Positions 37,701-52,700 of a stretch of 64,000 nucleotides of DNA are shown here, one piece after another. The notes beneath the pieces were generated by a model. It saw nothing but the letters and a program-made list of their open reading frames with translations, was not told the origin of the DNA and made no database searches. The DNA comes from Lottia gigantea (Eukaryota > Mollusca > Gastropoda > Lottiidae). Position numbers and translations under genes: made by a program. Every line of letters begins with the position of its first letter. The stretch's first letter is position 1. Location of the stretch: NCBI RefSeq assembly GCF_000327385.1, contig NW_008707001.1, positions 824,898 to 888,897 on the forward strand, in the 5' to 3' direction.

Positions 37701-40700
37701 ATCATCATTTTCAGGTACATCATCATCATCATCATCATCATCGTCGTTTTATAGTCATTGATGTCTCAGGTATATTTTTCATACCAGAAAGGTTGCCCCT
37801 ACTATAATATTCACAAGTTTTATTCGTGTTTCTCCACGTTTGTGTTCATGTGACGATTGAATGATTTTCTTGATCCAAGGATCCTGTTTGACAAACCATA
37901 TTCTTCCTCAAAATATCCTATGATATAGCCTAGTGTGTAATTAAAATTATGTAATATAAGTAAGAATTTATATAACTAGAATTAAAAGAATACCAAGATA
38001 TAAAGATATAAAGATATAAATGTATTATGTACAAATTATGTAACTAGAGTAAATCTATATAGTTAAAAATCATAAAATATTAACCATATAGACATACATG
38101 TAATATATAAAATGCTTCAAGACGTATGTGAATATTTTTATTACAATAGAACGTACAGTACAATACATTATACTTAAAGAGATTGCAAAGTGATTTTCTA
38201 AACTTTTTTATGTGTATCGTGGACACCATTTCAATTCCAAGTCTGTAGTTCCTGCAATTCCACTAAAACTAAATGTTCGATGAAGTCACCAATGGCTAAA
38301 TATCTTTGTATCACATGGGGCTCTTGGCGATTAGTGACGTCATCACTTAGTTTAAGTGGAATTGCAGGAACCACAGACATCTGATAATTGGAATGGTGTA
38401 AAATGAAGCCATCAGTGTACCTGATACGCATAAAATTTTTTAGAAAATCTCTTTACAATCTCTTTAATAATATACAGTTTTTATTAGAATGTTACACCCT
38501 ATTGAAATTCAATGTTTAAATTTAACTCAAACCTGTTTGTTATTTAATCATGTTTCTCTATATTTTAATTTTAACTCGCAAGTCAACAATCTACATTATT
38601 TAAATATAATACACCTTCTTCAAGTTAGACACTCTTATGGTACTTTCTCACTCAAGGAAGAACCGTTAATTGTAAACTTAAGTTGTTATCATTGTGAAAC
38701 CAATACCAAGAGATTAAACCATGGTCCAGCTGGTGGAAAGGAACCTTAAGGAACCCGACTTCTTATCCTTTCAAAAAAATAGTTATTTCTATCTTTATCA
38801 CAGTGCGAGGGAGCCGCGGTGGCTCAGTGAGTTAGACGCTTGCTCGCTAACCTGAAGGTCCAGGGTTCAATCCCGGCATAGGTCGAGATAATACCTTCGG
38901 ATTTTTCAACCCGGTTTCCCCCTGTCAGTGATGCAGGTACGAGGGGCTGATATGGAAAAAGCGTCTAGTCGTTCAGATGAGACAATAAACCGAGGCCCCG
39001 TGTCGAAAAAGAGCAGGCTAATACCGCTGTCCTGGAAAAATTTCCCCCATCGCACCCTGCATGGCGTTGCCCGTCTTCATTTGCCCACATGGTGCAGAAA
39101 AGTAGGACGTAAAACTCCATTCATTTCATTTCATTTCTTTATCACAGTGCGGAAAATTAATCTATTTAATATGTTGTGTTATAAATCTCTATCAATAACC
39201 AACAAGTTAAAATAGAAAGTTGAACTAGTACATATAACTTCTCTTTACAATAGCATATTATTATATATTATATATAGATATTATTAGGAATGATCCAATC
39301 TTTATTTATATTGTGTGACACGGATATTATTGCTTGGGAATATATATCCCGAAATAGGGGGGCATGGGAATACGTACTGTGGCGTTGGTCGATTAATAGA
39401 GAGAACATGCTCACATGCCTTTCGAACACTCTGCAACTCGGCATTAGATTGCAAATATTGTGTACTTGGTATCTTTAGTACATATCACACCCAGGCAGGG
39501 TATGCTTACTCTTCTAGACACCTGATACCATATTTCACCATGAAATACTTACTCACTTATGATTGATATACTTTCTCATGTGAAATACGGTTGCCAATGT
39601 TGTGCCAGTATGTTTGTATTTCGGGTTTCGTTTTGTGGTTTGGATCGTTAGTACTTGGTTTATTTATGATACGAGTATTTCGGTAATATTCTGGTCTGGT
39701 GACAATATGAATAATAGTTGAATTCTGCATTATTGATTATCAATCATATCGATTGATTTATTGATTGGTTATCGATTGCAGGATAAGACATTGAACAAAA
39801 TAAAAAATATCTGATTGATTTGGGTATAATTATCATTAATATTATTAATTAATTGATTATGAAATACAATGGGCTAGAATGGTTGGAGAGTTCGACCATT
39901 TGTCGGTTTATCTTCAGCAAAAAGACAGAGGTGTCACAACAACAATGCCGACACGAATAGCTTCTTCTGTTTCCAATGTATTTATACTGTACCGGACTTG
40001 ACATTCTGTCCTTTAGCAAGTTTTTAAATGGCTAGTTTTACCAACAAAGCCTGAAAAGCTACCATTGCTTGTTATCCCGATATACCTAGATTTCTAGATG
40101 TTTCTTTACCTTTCTCTCGTATACTGTAAACTTCACACTGTGACAGTTGTCGCTATCTTAGCTTGGAATACCCGATGCTAGTCACCCTGCAAATCAATAT
40201 GTCAATAAGGCACATAGCTTATATCATAAAATACATCTATATTTACTTCGAAATATTCAAGGCACTGTAACTGAATAATAATCATATTGAAGAATGCCTA
40301 TATTTCATTTATTTCACCTGTTTACGATCTGACACCAATCTTCTTGGGTTGTATTTTTATCAGAATACCGAGGAATGAAATGCGGTCAAAGCTACCAGTG
40401 TAAAAGGTATAAAAGCAATAAAACAAGAGAGGGTAGAATATAATATAGATTATGATGAACGAGTTGACAGATTTGTCAATATATAACATATTCTCATAGT
40501 CTATATTTTATATAAACTACATGTACTATGTTAACAATTTCAGATGAAATGCCCGCATTTAGGTCACCAAGGTCAGGTATACCACTGGCAAAATCTCTAG
40601 GCAATATAGTTTCAAAAACTCTTGAAGAATCTGATTTAACCGACCCCAGCGTGAATAAAAATCGGAAGTTGTCATCAGTTTCTCAGTTCCTACTGGAAAA

Positions 40701-43700
40701 TCAAATCAGATCAGATCGCAATCATCGGTTGTTAGTAGTCGATATGAGTCTTGAACCTCTGTAATCACAGTATGCCATAGGTTGGATTTGGGTCCCCATT
40801 CTGTTATTGATTGCGCTTTGATATTAGAATTCGCCTCATTCAACACTGAGATACCAGTCCTCATTTGTTAGTCCTGTCTTCATTCATATGGTGCAGAAAG
40901 GCAGGACGTAAAACTCCATCCATTTCATTTCAAGTCATTTGTAAGAGTGAATGATTGTGATCAGCTATTTATAATTTACCCCATTGCACACATTGTGTTG
41001 TTGTTTAAGCTATACCGATTGTTATTGAACTAATGAAAGTGTTTTATTCAGTAATTACTTCACTCGCTATGTTATATCATACCATATCACCTCGGTCTCT
41101 ATTACACAGTCGCCATCTTGACAGCTATATTTACTACGACTGTTAAAGAAGCCAAAGCAACTCATTATGTGGACAAATAAACAGTTTTCTTAATATTTCG
41201 CATTTTATGCTGAAAATTTACTTGAAGGTGACAATGTGATACAAAATTAACAATATTCTCTTTCGTTTAAACCACACCACATATCAGTAAATTGGACTAA
41301 GGTTTTTCTTCATCCAAACAGCTTGGTATGAGGCAGTTCATTCCAACATATTATTCATATTCCAGAAATATCATGAGTGTGTTATATTTACAAAACAAAA
41401 TTAGATGGCTTACTACAAATGTATTGATTGGTTGGTTCGACTATCACGTGACACCATGAATATTTATTATCTCGGTCCTAAATATAAGGTCTCGCTTCTT
41501 GCTAAAATGAAACACGGAAGAAATTAAGGACGTGTTGAAGAGTCGATGCTTCAGAAACAGCGTGATCAACATACATGCAGATTGTAATTCTCAAGTAAAT
41601 ACGTTTCTATCGAGCTAATGGTATTTAACAAAGATTAAAAGGTGCCCCATTGTCCACTGATAATATAGTAATGTAAGAAGACAATGGAGCCATGTTTGTT
41701 TATACTTACAGAACACCATTAATGACATTACATGTTAAATAATATAACAACCGATAGTAAACTAGATTGATGGAATATTAATTGATGATCGTGGTGTTTC
41801 TAATGAACTGTGTTTAACACTTTCACTAGCCAAGATCACTGTTTTGGTTCTATTGAATAACACACGATTTGTGCGCTGAACAATGAAATCGTGTTTTATC
41901 TTATTGTTCGAGGTTATACTTTACCAAATTCTGGTTATGTACTAGATCGATTTATCAGATATAACTTATCAAAAATTCTCTCTATCGGCTTCAGAAACGT
42001 AGGTGAAATTAGTTCGTAAACTTGTGCATCGGCGTAGATGAGTCCAAATAGTGTAGCGTCGAAGAGCAACTTTTCAGAGTAAAATCTAATCTGTAATGTC
42101 ACGAAACCCCAAAAATTAGAGTTTTTTATACCCAAAATTTTGCCTTACGCTGCCTGAAAATCATTCGTTTCCAAACTCTCGGTGGTTTCCGTACAGCTGA
42201 ATCTCCTATGTTGCAGAGCGCAAGTGGAACTTTGAGGTCGTTTGAGAAAGGTAGAGAGGAAGTCCTCTGTTTCTAACGCCTATAGGTAATAATAACTGTA
42301 ATAGTCGTTAAATTGTAAGTATTATGAAAGTTGTAGACCAATAAAATATATTTATGACTGTATGTTGATATAAAACTAGTTATAAATTGATATAGGTCGA
42401 TAGGTTATTACTATCGTCAAGCCTTATAAAGATGTTATATTATTGATATCAGAGATTTTAAAAGGTATGGTAATCTAGGTACAGATACAAGTCGTCTGAA
42501 ACGCCATGATGTTTTGGAAGTTAGATATCGTTATAGAGGGAAGTCAAAACGAGTAGGAATATATTACAACTGTTAATCCCCCAGAAATGCACCCGATTGC
42601 ACACTGCATGCATTGCTTGACTCAATTAGCCTAATAAGATACAGAGACTCGAGATTTTTAAACCTTATAAGTTACCCTCAGTCATGTTACCATGGACCAC
42701 TTTGACCTCGCAATATCATCATTGATATAAAGGACTTTAAAGTGATTTTCCCTTTAACATACAGACCAAGTCGCCTTAAATATGACATCATGACATATCG
42801 GTAATATCTACATGTTTAACCCTTCCTTGATGTTCATGAAATCCGGATACAAAAGCTTTAACTGGTTGGTCATTCTGACAGAATCCGTAGCTAGACTTGA
42901 TTGTTCGGAGGGACAAGTAATATATTCAGAGTGGCAATGGTGTATGGTGTTTAGTTACAGTATGGAAATGGTCGATTTTCAGAATCTATTTTTCGGGTAA
43001 GGGCATTGCCTACCTTTGCCCCAATGGAAGCTATGGGCTAACATTCTAAAGTACAGTAATATTATTCAAAATACGTGATATATTACATTATTATTCAGTA
43101 TAGACTCGTTCTGAAGTTATCTAATCAAAACGCCTGTGAATAACTACTCGTAATCCGACCCCATTCAAAACTTCTCAAAATAATAGCCGGGTTTATGAAC
43201 TCAACCATAAGATAGAGTTGATTTCAAGCAGAAACATATCAGTAACATTACACCCTTTTTAACAATAGGTTGCTGTTTCAAAATATCTTATAACTACCTG
43301 TACCGGCTTTATAAAGATACAAAATATATATGTTTCTCATTTGTACTGAACAATTTGCATTGTACAAACGGCATCCTATTTCTGTACTGCAAGTACCCTC
43401 ATCTGTTCCAAAACGAATAATGACGCCGAACAATGTCAATGGTGTAATAGCAAATGTCTGTGGGTAGCGGTTGCTGTGACAAAGAGCGCAGAAATTGCCT
43501 GTGCTAGTGATATGTTTTGACAGTTTTAATATAATATATAGTATGAGAAGATTTTAATCTACTAGATGACGTCATTAACAATGATTATAATATTTACTAC
43601 AATTCACAGTTGGTTATTAAATATATTTCTATGACGTCATGGGAATTATATATATTCTACTGACTAACTGACATGGAAAAAATACTTGACATGACATGAA

Positions 43701-46700
43701 TTTACAATCTCTAGATTAGACCGAAACATCTGTCTCTATTCCAGCCTCTGATAGCTATTTGGACATATGTCAGCTGATCTACTCCAACTGACAACTGTCA
43801 AAATATGCATCAGAGGCTGGAATAGAGTCAGATGATTCGGACTATCTCTGGATGTGCAATTGACAAGCATGAATATAACTATCATGGAAACGTACTGCTG
43901 GCGTGATACGAGAGAGAGCCTTGCTGGAATTATACGATAGCTCACTATCTTGAAAATCCATGGGTCCAATAGCGAGGCATGACATTCTGAACTGGCCACC
44001 TTACTGAGCACCTAACGCCAATCTGAGACCTTTCCATTCAGCCTACACAAATAATATTGTTTTTTGTTAAATTCATATTTTATTCTGTGAAGAAATTTAT
44101 TTTGTAAATTTCCATTGGTATAAATAATTACAATATGTCATTTATCTCTTGCACCATCTAAAATAACGCCCGACATATTTGTTTTTTAGAATAAATTTGA
44201 TTTCTATCATGTTGGAGAGAAGTGGTTGTCAATATGATTAAAGTGCAAATCTGGTTGTGTTTTGTTGTATTTTCTTCTGTTTATGAGCGAGTTAGGTTTG
44301 GTGTGTCAGGTGGTGATACCCTTTCACTTTATGAAAAAAACACCTGTTGCATTTCTGCGCTTTGGTTTGTCCACTCGACATCCTTTTCAGAGAGGCCACA
44401 TAACCGATAATGTTTATTTGATGTTTAGTTTTTTCAGCATTCACATAGCTAATAATGTTAATTTGGTATTTGGGTTTTCCAACTCAAAATCCTTTTCGAG
44501 GATTCCAAATAGCTAATAATGTTAATTTTGGTATATTTATAATTTACAAACAATAGTACAGCAATGGACCACCATACGACCATCTAGGCACATTTTAACT
44601 TCCTATTTGACACATGCTTTAAATACACATTTTCTTATAACAGAATTTCTTTATTCTATTAGTTATAAAATAAACTGCCTTATAATCTGTATAGTATATA
44701 CTGTATTGTGATTATCAACTAGATGAACGATAGGATAAACATAATAACAAAACCTCGAGTTTCAATACCTCATTCATAAGATTTCTATAGCAACATTTAT
44801 AGTATGAATAGAACACAGGACGCCACCTACCGGGTCAGGGAGGTAACTATAGGTCATGTGGAAACAGAGGATATTTACTAAATCCGTAGAAATATGTAGG
44901 CTTTTCATCATCGGTTTATCGGTTTATGAAGCCAAGAGGTTATGTAGGTGTGGCTTTTTCATAAGAGTACATCGCCTTATCAAATCAAATCGGTTTATAA
45001 CATAAGGTTGGTGTCTTTGATTATGGCCCCTTACCTAGTTTAAGTGAAAGATGCTGATGGCCAAAACAAGAAAGTGATTGCTGTGCCATCTGAAATAATA
45101 TTTGCATTGAAAGAATTGAGATCTTTTATCGTCTGACAGTTTTAAACCATTGGATCCAACCGACAGAGCCATCCAAGATAAAGTTAAGCCAAGCCTTGCT
45201 AGTGGAATGTGGGTTATTTATCAAAGATTTAAGGGGCCAGAGGCCTTGTGTTCTCGACAGAATTCGAGGAGGGGTTAACCCACCGCCACAATAATATCCG
45301 TCAATGTGTACTGAATGTATACTTATCTTCATATTAACACAATGAGAGTGGCGAAAAATTCCATTCTGTTCAACCTTATTTCAAGCAGACAGGTCAATCC
45401 ATTCATAAAGTTACTCCGACTATCCTTCATAACGGATTTAAACCTGATTAAAGACTGGGTTAATTCAGGCTTACCTCACCTCTAACAGATCAATAGGGTA
45501 AAAAACTGAATTGGCACATTCAGCTGTCTACATTAAATAAGCCTGGCTCACATAAACATATCCTTCTGAAACTGGTAAAGGTACTACGAGTTCATTTTAA
45601 AATAGGGCAAACAATGGAGATAGGGGAATCGGTTTGGATTGTGGAGACATTGGTTCACCAACTGTTTTAACATCTTTTAAGGTGCTTAACTGCTTACTCC
45701 TCTTCAATGGTATTGTCCCCGATCTATTGTGCCCATTAAAACCCACAATACAGAATAATATCAATTATGCAAAGGCAATATGCTGCAGAATAACATGACT
45801 GAACACAATAGATATATGGTAATTATTATGCAAAATAACATGACTGAACACAATAGATATATGATAATTATTATGCAAAATAACATGACTGGACACAAGA
45901 GATATATGGTAATTATTATGCAAAATAACATGACTGAACACAAGAGATATATGATAATTATTATGCAAAATAACATGACTGGACACAAGAGATATATGGT
46001 AATTATTATGCAAAATAACATGACTGAACACAAGAGATATATGATAATTATTATGCAAAATAACATGACTGAACACAAGAGATATATGATAATTATTATG
46101 CAAAATAACATGACTGAACACAATAGATATATGATAATTATTATGCAAAATAACATGACTGGACACAAGAGATATATGGTAATTATTATGCAAAATAACA
46201 TGACTGAACACAATAGATATATGATAATTATTATGCAAAATAACATGACTGAACACAATAGATATATGGTAATTATTATGCAAAATAACATGACTGAACA
46301 CAAGAGATATATGATAAATATTATGCAAAATAACATGACTGAACACAAGAGATATATGATAATTATTATGCAAAATAACATGACTGAACACAAGAGATAT
46401 ATGATAATTATTATGCAAAATAACATGACTGAACACAATAGATATATGATAATTATTATGCAAAATAACATGACTGAACACAATAGATATATGGTAATTA
46501 TTATTCAATTAGAATGATCCGAACCGTAAATATGATATTTAAATTAACTAGTATTGTTTCTTTATCACGATTTATTATTTATATTTTTAGATATCATTTA
46601 TATAATATTATATTTCTAGAATAACAATAGACATGTTTTGCAGATAATCCCCAGATATAGATATCGAAACGTGTAATTTATAAAATAACTTGATATTGAA

Positions 46701-49700
46701 TCATAATCATTCGTCTGTAAAAATTGATCAGGGGTATTCAGTATTTACAGAAATTCATGATGACAATGTAAAGTATTGAAACGTTGTGTCTTATGAAGGG
46801 ATAACAGGGGTTTTCGAGCTTGTATATCTTTCGGGTCCATTTCATGGCTTCTATTTGCACCGTTCCAATTTTCCGTCAGATGTCTGTGGTTACTGTAAAT
46901 ATAGAAATGCTAAACCACATAATATGACGTCAGTATAGCGAAAGATGCTTGCCAAAGCTAGATCACCAAACACTTAGTTTTAGTGGAATTGCACGATCGA
47001 TGTACATGTGTCCCTGAAGTTAAGAAAAATCTCTTCACAATCCCTTGAACGGTGTCTGGGAATGAAACAACAAGTCATGCTAGCAGGATTAGTTTGTTGG
47101 TCAACATTGACTTGTAACAAGTAGGCTAGCCAACAAAACATCATGTTCATCAATTGACAATTAAAATAGTTTATAACATGGTTCCTCTAATCTACCAGTA
47201 CGTCAAATCAACTCGTCCTTACTCTGGTGATAATCTTATAAAAACTAAAATAAATCACCAGCGGTATTAGATTGTGATGTGAAGTAGTTGGTAAAATCGT
47301 TAAACTCGATTGACAAGCTATCTTAATTTTAACTATCGTGTCCAACTAGCTAGCAGATTGTTTGGTACAATGGTAGTTTTCTGTGATCAGAATGAGACTA
47401 GAGCATACCAAACTATCGTATCTAACTAGCTAGCAGATAGCTTGGTACAATGACAGTTTCCTGTGTTCAGAATGAGACTAGAGCATACCAAACTATCGTG
47501 TCCAACTTGCCAACAGATTGTTTGGTACAATGGTAGTTTTCTGTGATCAGAATGAGACTAGAGCATACCAAACTATCGTATCTAACTAGCTAGCAGATAG
47601 CTTGGTACAATGACAGTTTCCTGTGTTCAGAACGAGACTAGAGCATACCAAACTATCGTGTCCAACTAGCCAACAGATTGTTTGGTACAATGGTAGTTTT
47701 CTGTGATCAGAATGAGACTAGAGCATACCAAACTATCGTATCTAACTAGCTAGCAGATAGCTTGGTACAATGACAGTTTCCTGTGTTCAGAATGAGACTA
47801 GAGCATACCAAACTATCGTGTCCAACTAGCCAACAGATTGTTTGGTACAATGGTAGTTTTCTGTGATCAGAATGAGACTAGAGCATACCAAACTATCGTA
47901 TCTAACTAGCTAGCAGATAGCTTGGTACAATGACAGTTTCCTGTGTTCAGAATGAGACTAGAGCATACCAAACTATCGTGTCCAACTAGCCAACAGATTG
48001 TTTGGTACAATGGTAGTTTTCTGTGATCAGAATGAGACTAGAGCATACCAAACTATCGTATCTAACTAGCTAGCAGATAGCTTGGTACAATGACAGTTTC
48101 CTGAGTTCAGAATGAGACTAGAGCATACCAAACTATCGTGTCCAACTAGCCAACAGATTGTTTGGTACAATGGTAGTTTTCTGTGTTCAGAATGAGACTA
48201 GAGCATACCAAACTATCGTGTCCAACTAGCTGTCATCATTTGACCTGATTTGTTATAGAAAATGTAAAATTTCACCCTGAATACTATATTCTACTATGAA
48301 TGAATAAATAATGAAAAAAGACGAATTATGATGGATTGTAAAACGACAGTTTCGTTATAAAACCCCCGAGGCGGTGTCGGCATTCTTTGATGTACAATAA
48401 GTCACCTATTGTGTAAAACACCTTGTCTGACCTTTCGTCATTATAATAAGTCAAAAACTCGTTTTTTAAAAAGGGTTAATGTGTAAAAATGACAGTCCAG
48501 TGAATTTGAGTTGACCAGGTGTTATTCCAGATGTAACTGAGTACCGCTTTCGAACCTTCTTTTATTCTTCTTGGCCATTTCACATTTATGATATGATTTT
48601 ATTGATTGACCAATCAGATGACTACAACTCTCAAATCATCCTCAATTTTTGTGACACACACTCCCTACCCCTGACATTATCACCGAGTACCTGTAACCCA
48701 CCACAAGCCCTGAAGAACATAAATGATAATTGAAAACTTCGACCAAAAACACAGGGAATATTATTATCTAGCTTTCACAACGGTCATCACTTGTTGATTA
48801 GAACTGATACTAGTTTGCCGGGGGTGCGAATCAGAGTGGCAGAGTGACAACTTTGTTGATACCGATACAGATTTCTGTTACTTATGTGATCACAGCAAAA
48901 ATTCAGAATGTCATGTTAGAAATGATAGCCTAATTGTCCCACATGAAGGTGATAAATAATTGTTGTATATAAATATAAATATTTCACATTGTAAAATAAC
49001 ATTTTTAAGAATGTTATAAAACGGTTACGAAATAGTCAGAAACATCAACGAGTTGAATTAGGCGAAACAGATTAACAGAACCTTGCTGGTTTTGACCCAG
49101 GATGGCTAGTGACTCATTTCATATATTCTTGATTCATTTTGTAGACTCATGAATCGTAATTTGTTGTGGTGAAACAATGTCTCCCAGGTCACAATTTTTG
49201 AAGAAAATGTATGACCAAAATAGGCCACTAATGTGTTCTGTTGGGAGATGGAGCTTTCGAGTGTACAAGATGTGATATAGCAATGCCCACTCTTGACAGA
49301 ATTCTTGAAATCGGATATCAAACAAGATGATGTAAAGTTACAAGTTGATGTACAAAACGGTGCGTATCACTAGGGCAATGTGCAGTTGTAAGAGAATTCA
49401 AAGAGTGAATATCAATGTTATATTTTGAATATTTTCAGGTGCCATGGCTCTAGATGAAGGTTTGAGTGGATTAATAGTGGCTGGTGTGATTGCTGGTGTT
49501 CTATTAATAGTCGGTATCATCTCTGTCACAGTCTGGTGCTTTGTCAGGTGAGTTCTTCAGTACTTTCAACAGAACATATGTGTCGCCAGGCCAAAGTCTA
49601 CCAAGGAGTATTGTTATTTTGGCAAACGCATGATTCCATGTGCCCTCTGACCACTTTCATTATAAATACAATTGATATACTTCGTCATGTGAAAAGTTCA

Positions 49701-52700
49701 CTAGCCTCTACAAATGTATTGCCTATCTTTTTTTTGGATTTCGGGTTCCGTTTTACGATTCAGATCATAGTACTTATTATTTACTCAGTATTTATTGAAC
49801 ACCAGATGTCACACAGACTTGGGGTTTGTCAAGTCTACATTCCGTTAAGAGAGTCTACATAGCTAATAATACTTATTTTGTATCTTCTATGTATGTTCAC
49901 AATACTGAATTATCTCCCCTTTCCCTTTCAGAAACCGAATTTACGATGACGATAAGGAGTCCTTAGACATCATCTCACCAAAAATAACTCCACGATACAG
50001 TCGTTTCCCTCCCACCATGAAATTTAGATCATTCGCTCCCACATCAACTCGTCCCCGACCCCCAGTTACCTTCTTCACAGTGCGAGACAGTCCTCGTTCT
50101 GCTGGGGGCAACGTACTTCCGGTTACTGGAACCCCCTACCTGTTTCAGCCCCGGGGTCCAGTGATGTATGTGGACGAGGGAGGGGTCAGTGCCCGATCCT
50201 CGGTTAAAGATAGAGAGGGTCATTACAGACGTTCTACTAAAAGTAAGTTAACTCGTTATTTTGTGTTTCAGTTTTCAATCATTTCCTTCTCGCGTGAATC
50301 AGGTTTATAAAGTTACAGTTCCCTTCTTGCTCTCTAGGCTCGAGTAAATAATTTGACATGAAATAAACTACATATCTGCGAAAAATTCCATGGTCTTTTA
50401 ATTCCATCAACTGTCAGTGTTTTCATCATATCTCTTTAGGTTCTTCTTTGAGCATTTTAAACAGGTCTTGACTCTATTTTAACATTTTTACAAGGTTTTT
50501 TTGTGTTTTTGGTGTTTATTTTTGCTCCCCCCCCCCCTCCTCCTCCTGCTTGAGTGGATCAGTAACAATAACACTGCCCTGGGAGACAATAACTATTTCA
50601 ATAAACTCTCCGTGAACCCCGGATATACTCGAAACAAGTAGATTTACTGGAACTTGGCAGTTTCCACCCAGTAAAATAATTTATCTAAAATACAATATTT
50701 TCTTATTTCAGGTAACGGCCATGCTGGATCTATGAAAATAAGGTATATACTTGTAATTACATTGAATTTATTTTTATTGTGAAATCCATTCAAATTACCA
50801 CATTCTAATGCAAGTTAGTTAAAATCAAGATCCGGATCAACGTTCAAAAACCACACCCCAATTTGTCATATCTCCATAACTATGATACTATATCAAGTGA
50901 AGCATGGAACACATTTAGTGATATGAGTTGACACCGGTACGGCTTTCGAAAGCGCTGACACGGACATCAGGATTTTCCTACCCTGAGGAGGATTCAACTT
51001 ATAGAAAAGCAGACGACAATCCAACTCGCTTCCGTCTGAGCTTTTTAACTGCCACGAAAAGATAATGTTCAAACCCAGCTTTAGTCTGAATAGTTGACGT
51101 TTACACAGTTTGAAAGATGTTCGCCCATCAAGAAATTATCCATACACTCACATAAATGATAGGGGCCACAAAATTTAAAATGGGGTGGGGGGGGGAGGGG
51201 ACCTTGTAGAAACGCCGCTGATACCCACATAAGTGATAAAAGGTAACAAACGTATTTTGATGCAATTCAGTTAGTGGAATCGTTTTTTAAAAAAGTTTTC
51301 AACGATCTAACTTTAATCGATTTTAGTCCAAGAATGGAAGAAACACCTCCTGAATTATTTTTTTGTTTTCCGATTGGGTTGACTGTTTTCTAATGTGGCG
51401 TCAATATTTTTATATTTCAGAGAGTTGCACAGTGGTGATGAAATGGTGAGTTGTCATTAGTCATTTTACAGAAACCAAAGATTGTTCTTCAATCCTAAAA
51501 AATGTTATTACACGTCCCCTTAGAGAGTGATAGGTACAAGCAGGGGGGGGGGGGGGGGTGTCAAGGACTCGAGGCTGCAAGGGGCCTTCAGACACCAACG
51601 GATGGCCTGAGATGAATTTTGAACGTTTAAAGGGTTTAATTTTCACCTAGAAATGGCCCCATGGCTCAGCCCCTTAATACAGGTGGATTGCAGCAATACC
51701 ACATTTTTACAGTTATAAAAAACAAATTGAAGAGTTTTTTTGTCAGTTGATAGTGTTTGTTTTCCGTTTCAGTTAAATTTCGAATCTTCAGATGATGAAA
51801 ACGGCAACAAGAAAAAGACATTAGACAATAGGTCGAGGTCCAAATCACGTGACAGGAAGTACGTCAAAAATCCCGACCATAAGTCACATCATCGGCATAA
51901 ACCGGCCAACCATACCGGACATCGCAGTCGCAGTAATAGTCGAGGTCGTAACAAATCCGTAGAAAGTCGCAACAGCGTCAATAGTAATACTATAGTTGCT
52001 CAACCAGGAGACATCATCCTGAATCCAGTTTCCATTTTCGATTCTCAACCGCCACCATTGGCTCACAACCTCTCACAATCAACTCGACCCGAGTCAATCT
52101 TTGTTCCAGTGCTCACCCGCAACCCCGTTTCACAAACAGTACCCACATCTTCCGCCTTCCAACCATACACACGTGACGAGGACCCACCCTTAGAGACACC
52201 GCGTGAGGATTATCTCACCCCACGATCTATGAGCGAGATGCCGTCCACCATCCAACCAGAGTCGTCACGTAGCGATTTTATCACCCCGTCCGCCGACTAC
52301 CCACGAAATCAAGACTTCACCTATCCCTCTAGACCATCGTCTGATGATCCTTTCATCAGTCCACGACCACCAACCCCAGAGTTTGACGCAGACTCGATCT
52401 TGTATGTAGCCCAGGGGCAGGTCACCACAGTCGTCAGTAAATCACCAACTGGAAATGTGTTCGAGTCTACACCGAGACCCGAGACACCTCCAGTAGCACC
52501 AAAACCTCCCCCTCCCCCACCAATGCCTGTAGTCGATGGTTCTACCGAATCCGGTTATTATCTGAGTGCTGTTCATCGTCCACCGACTCCTCCCCCGGGG
52601 AAATTGTTCCCCGTCACCACCGATGTCGAGAGTATTCTAAACTCGGCATCCAGCTCGGGATCCTCCACAAAACGACCCACGAATATGGGAGTTTCTCCCC

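Noticed and set aside
38811-38890. Apparent tRNA gene
   Set aside because: A- and B-boxes are present but the segment is the head of a SINE with its own target duplication, not a stand-alone tRNA that folds properly.
41935-42135. 66-residue minus-strand frame
   Set aside because: No splice context or motif; not distinguishable from chance in this AT-rich intron.
45761-46517. Three long overlapping reading frames of 240-247 residues on both strands
   Set aside because: They are frames through a 45-bp tandem array with a unit length divisible by three; there is no non-repeat coding sequence and the frames compete with each other.
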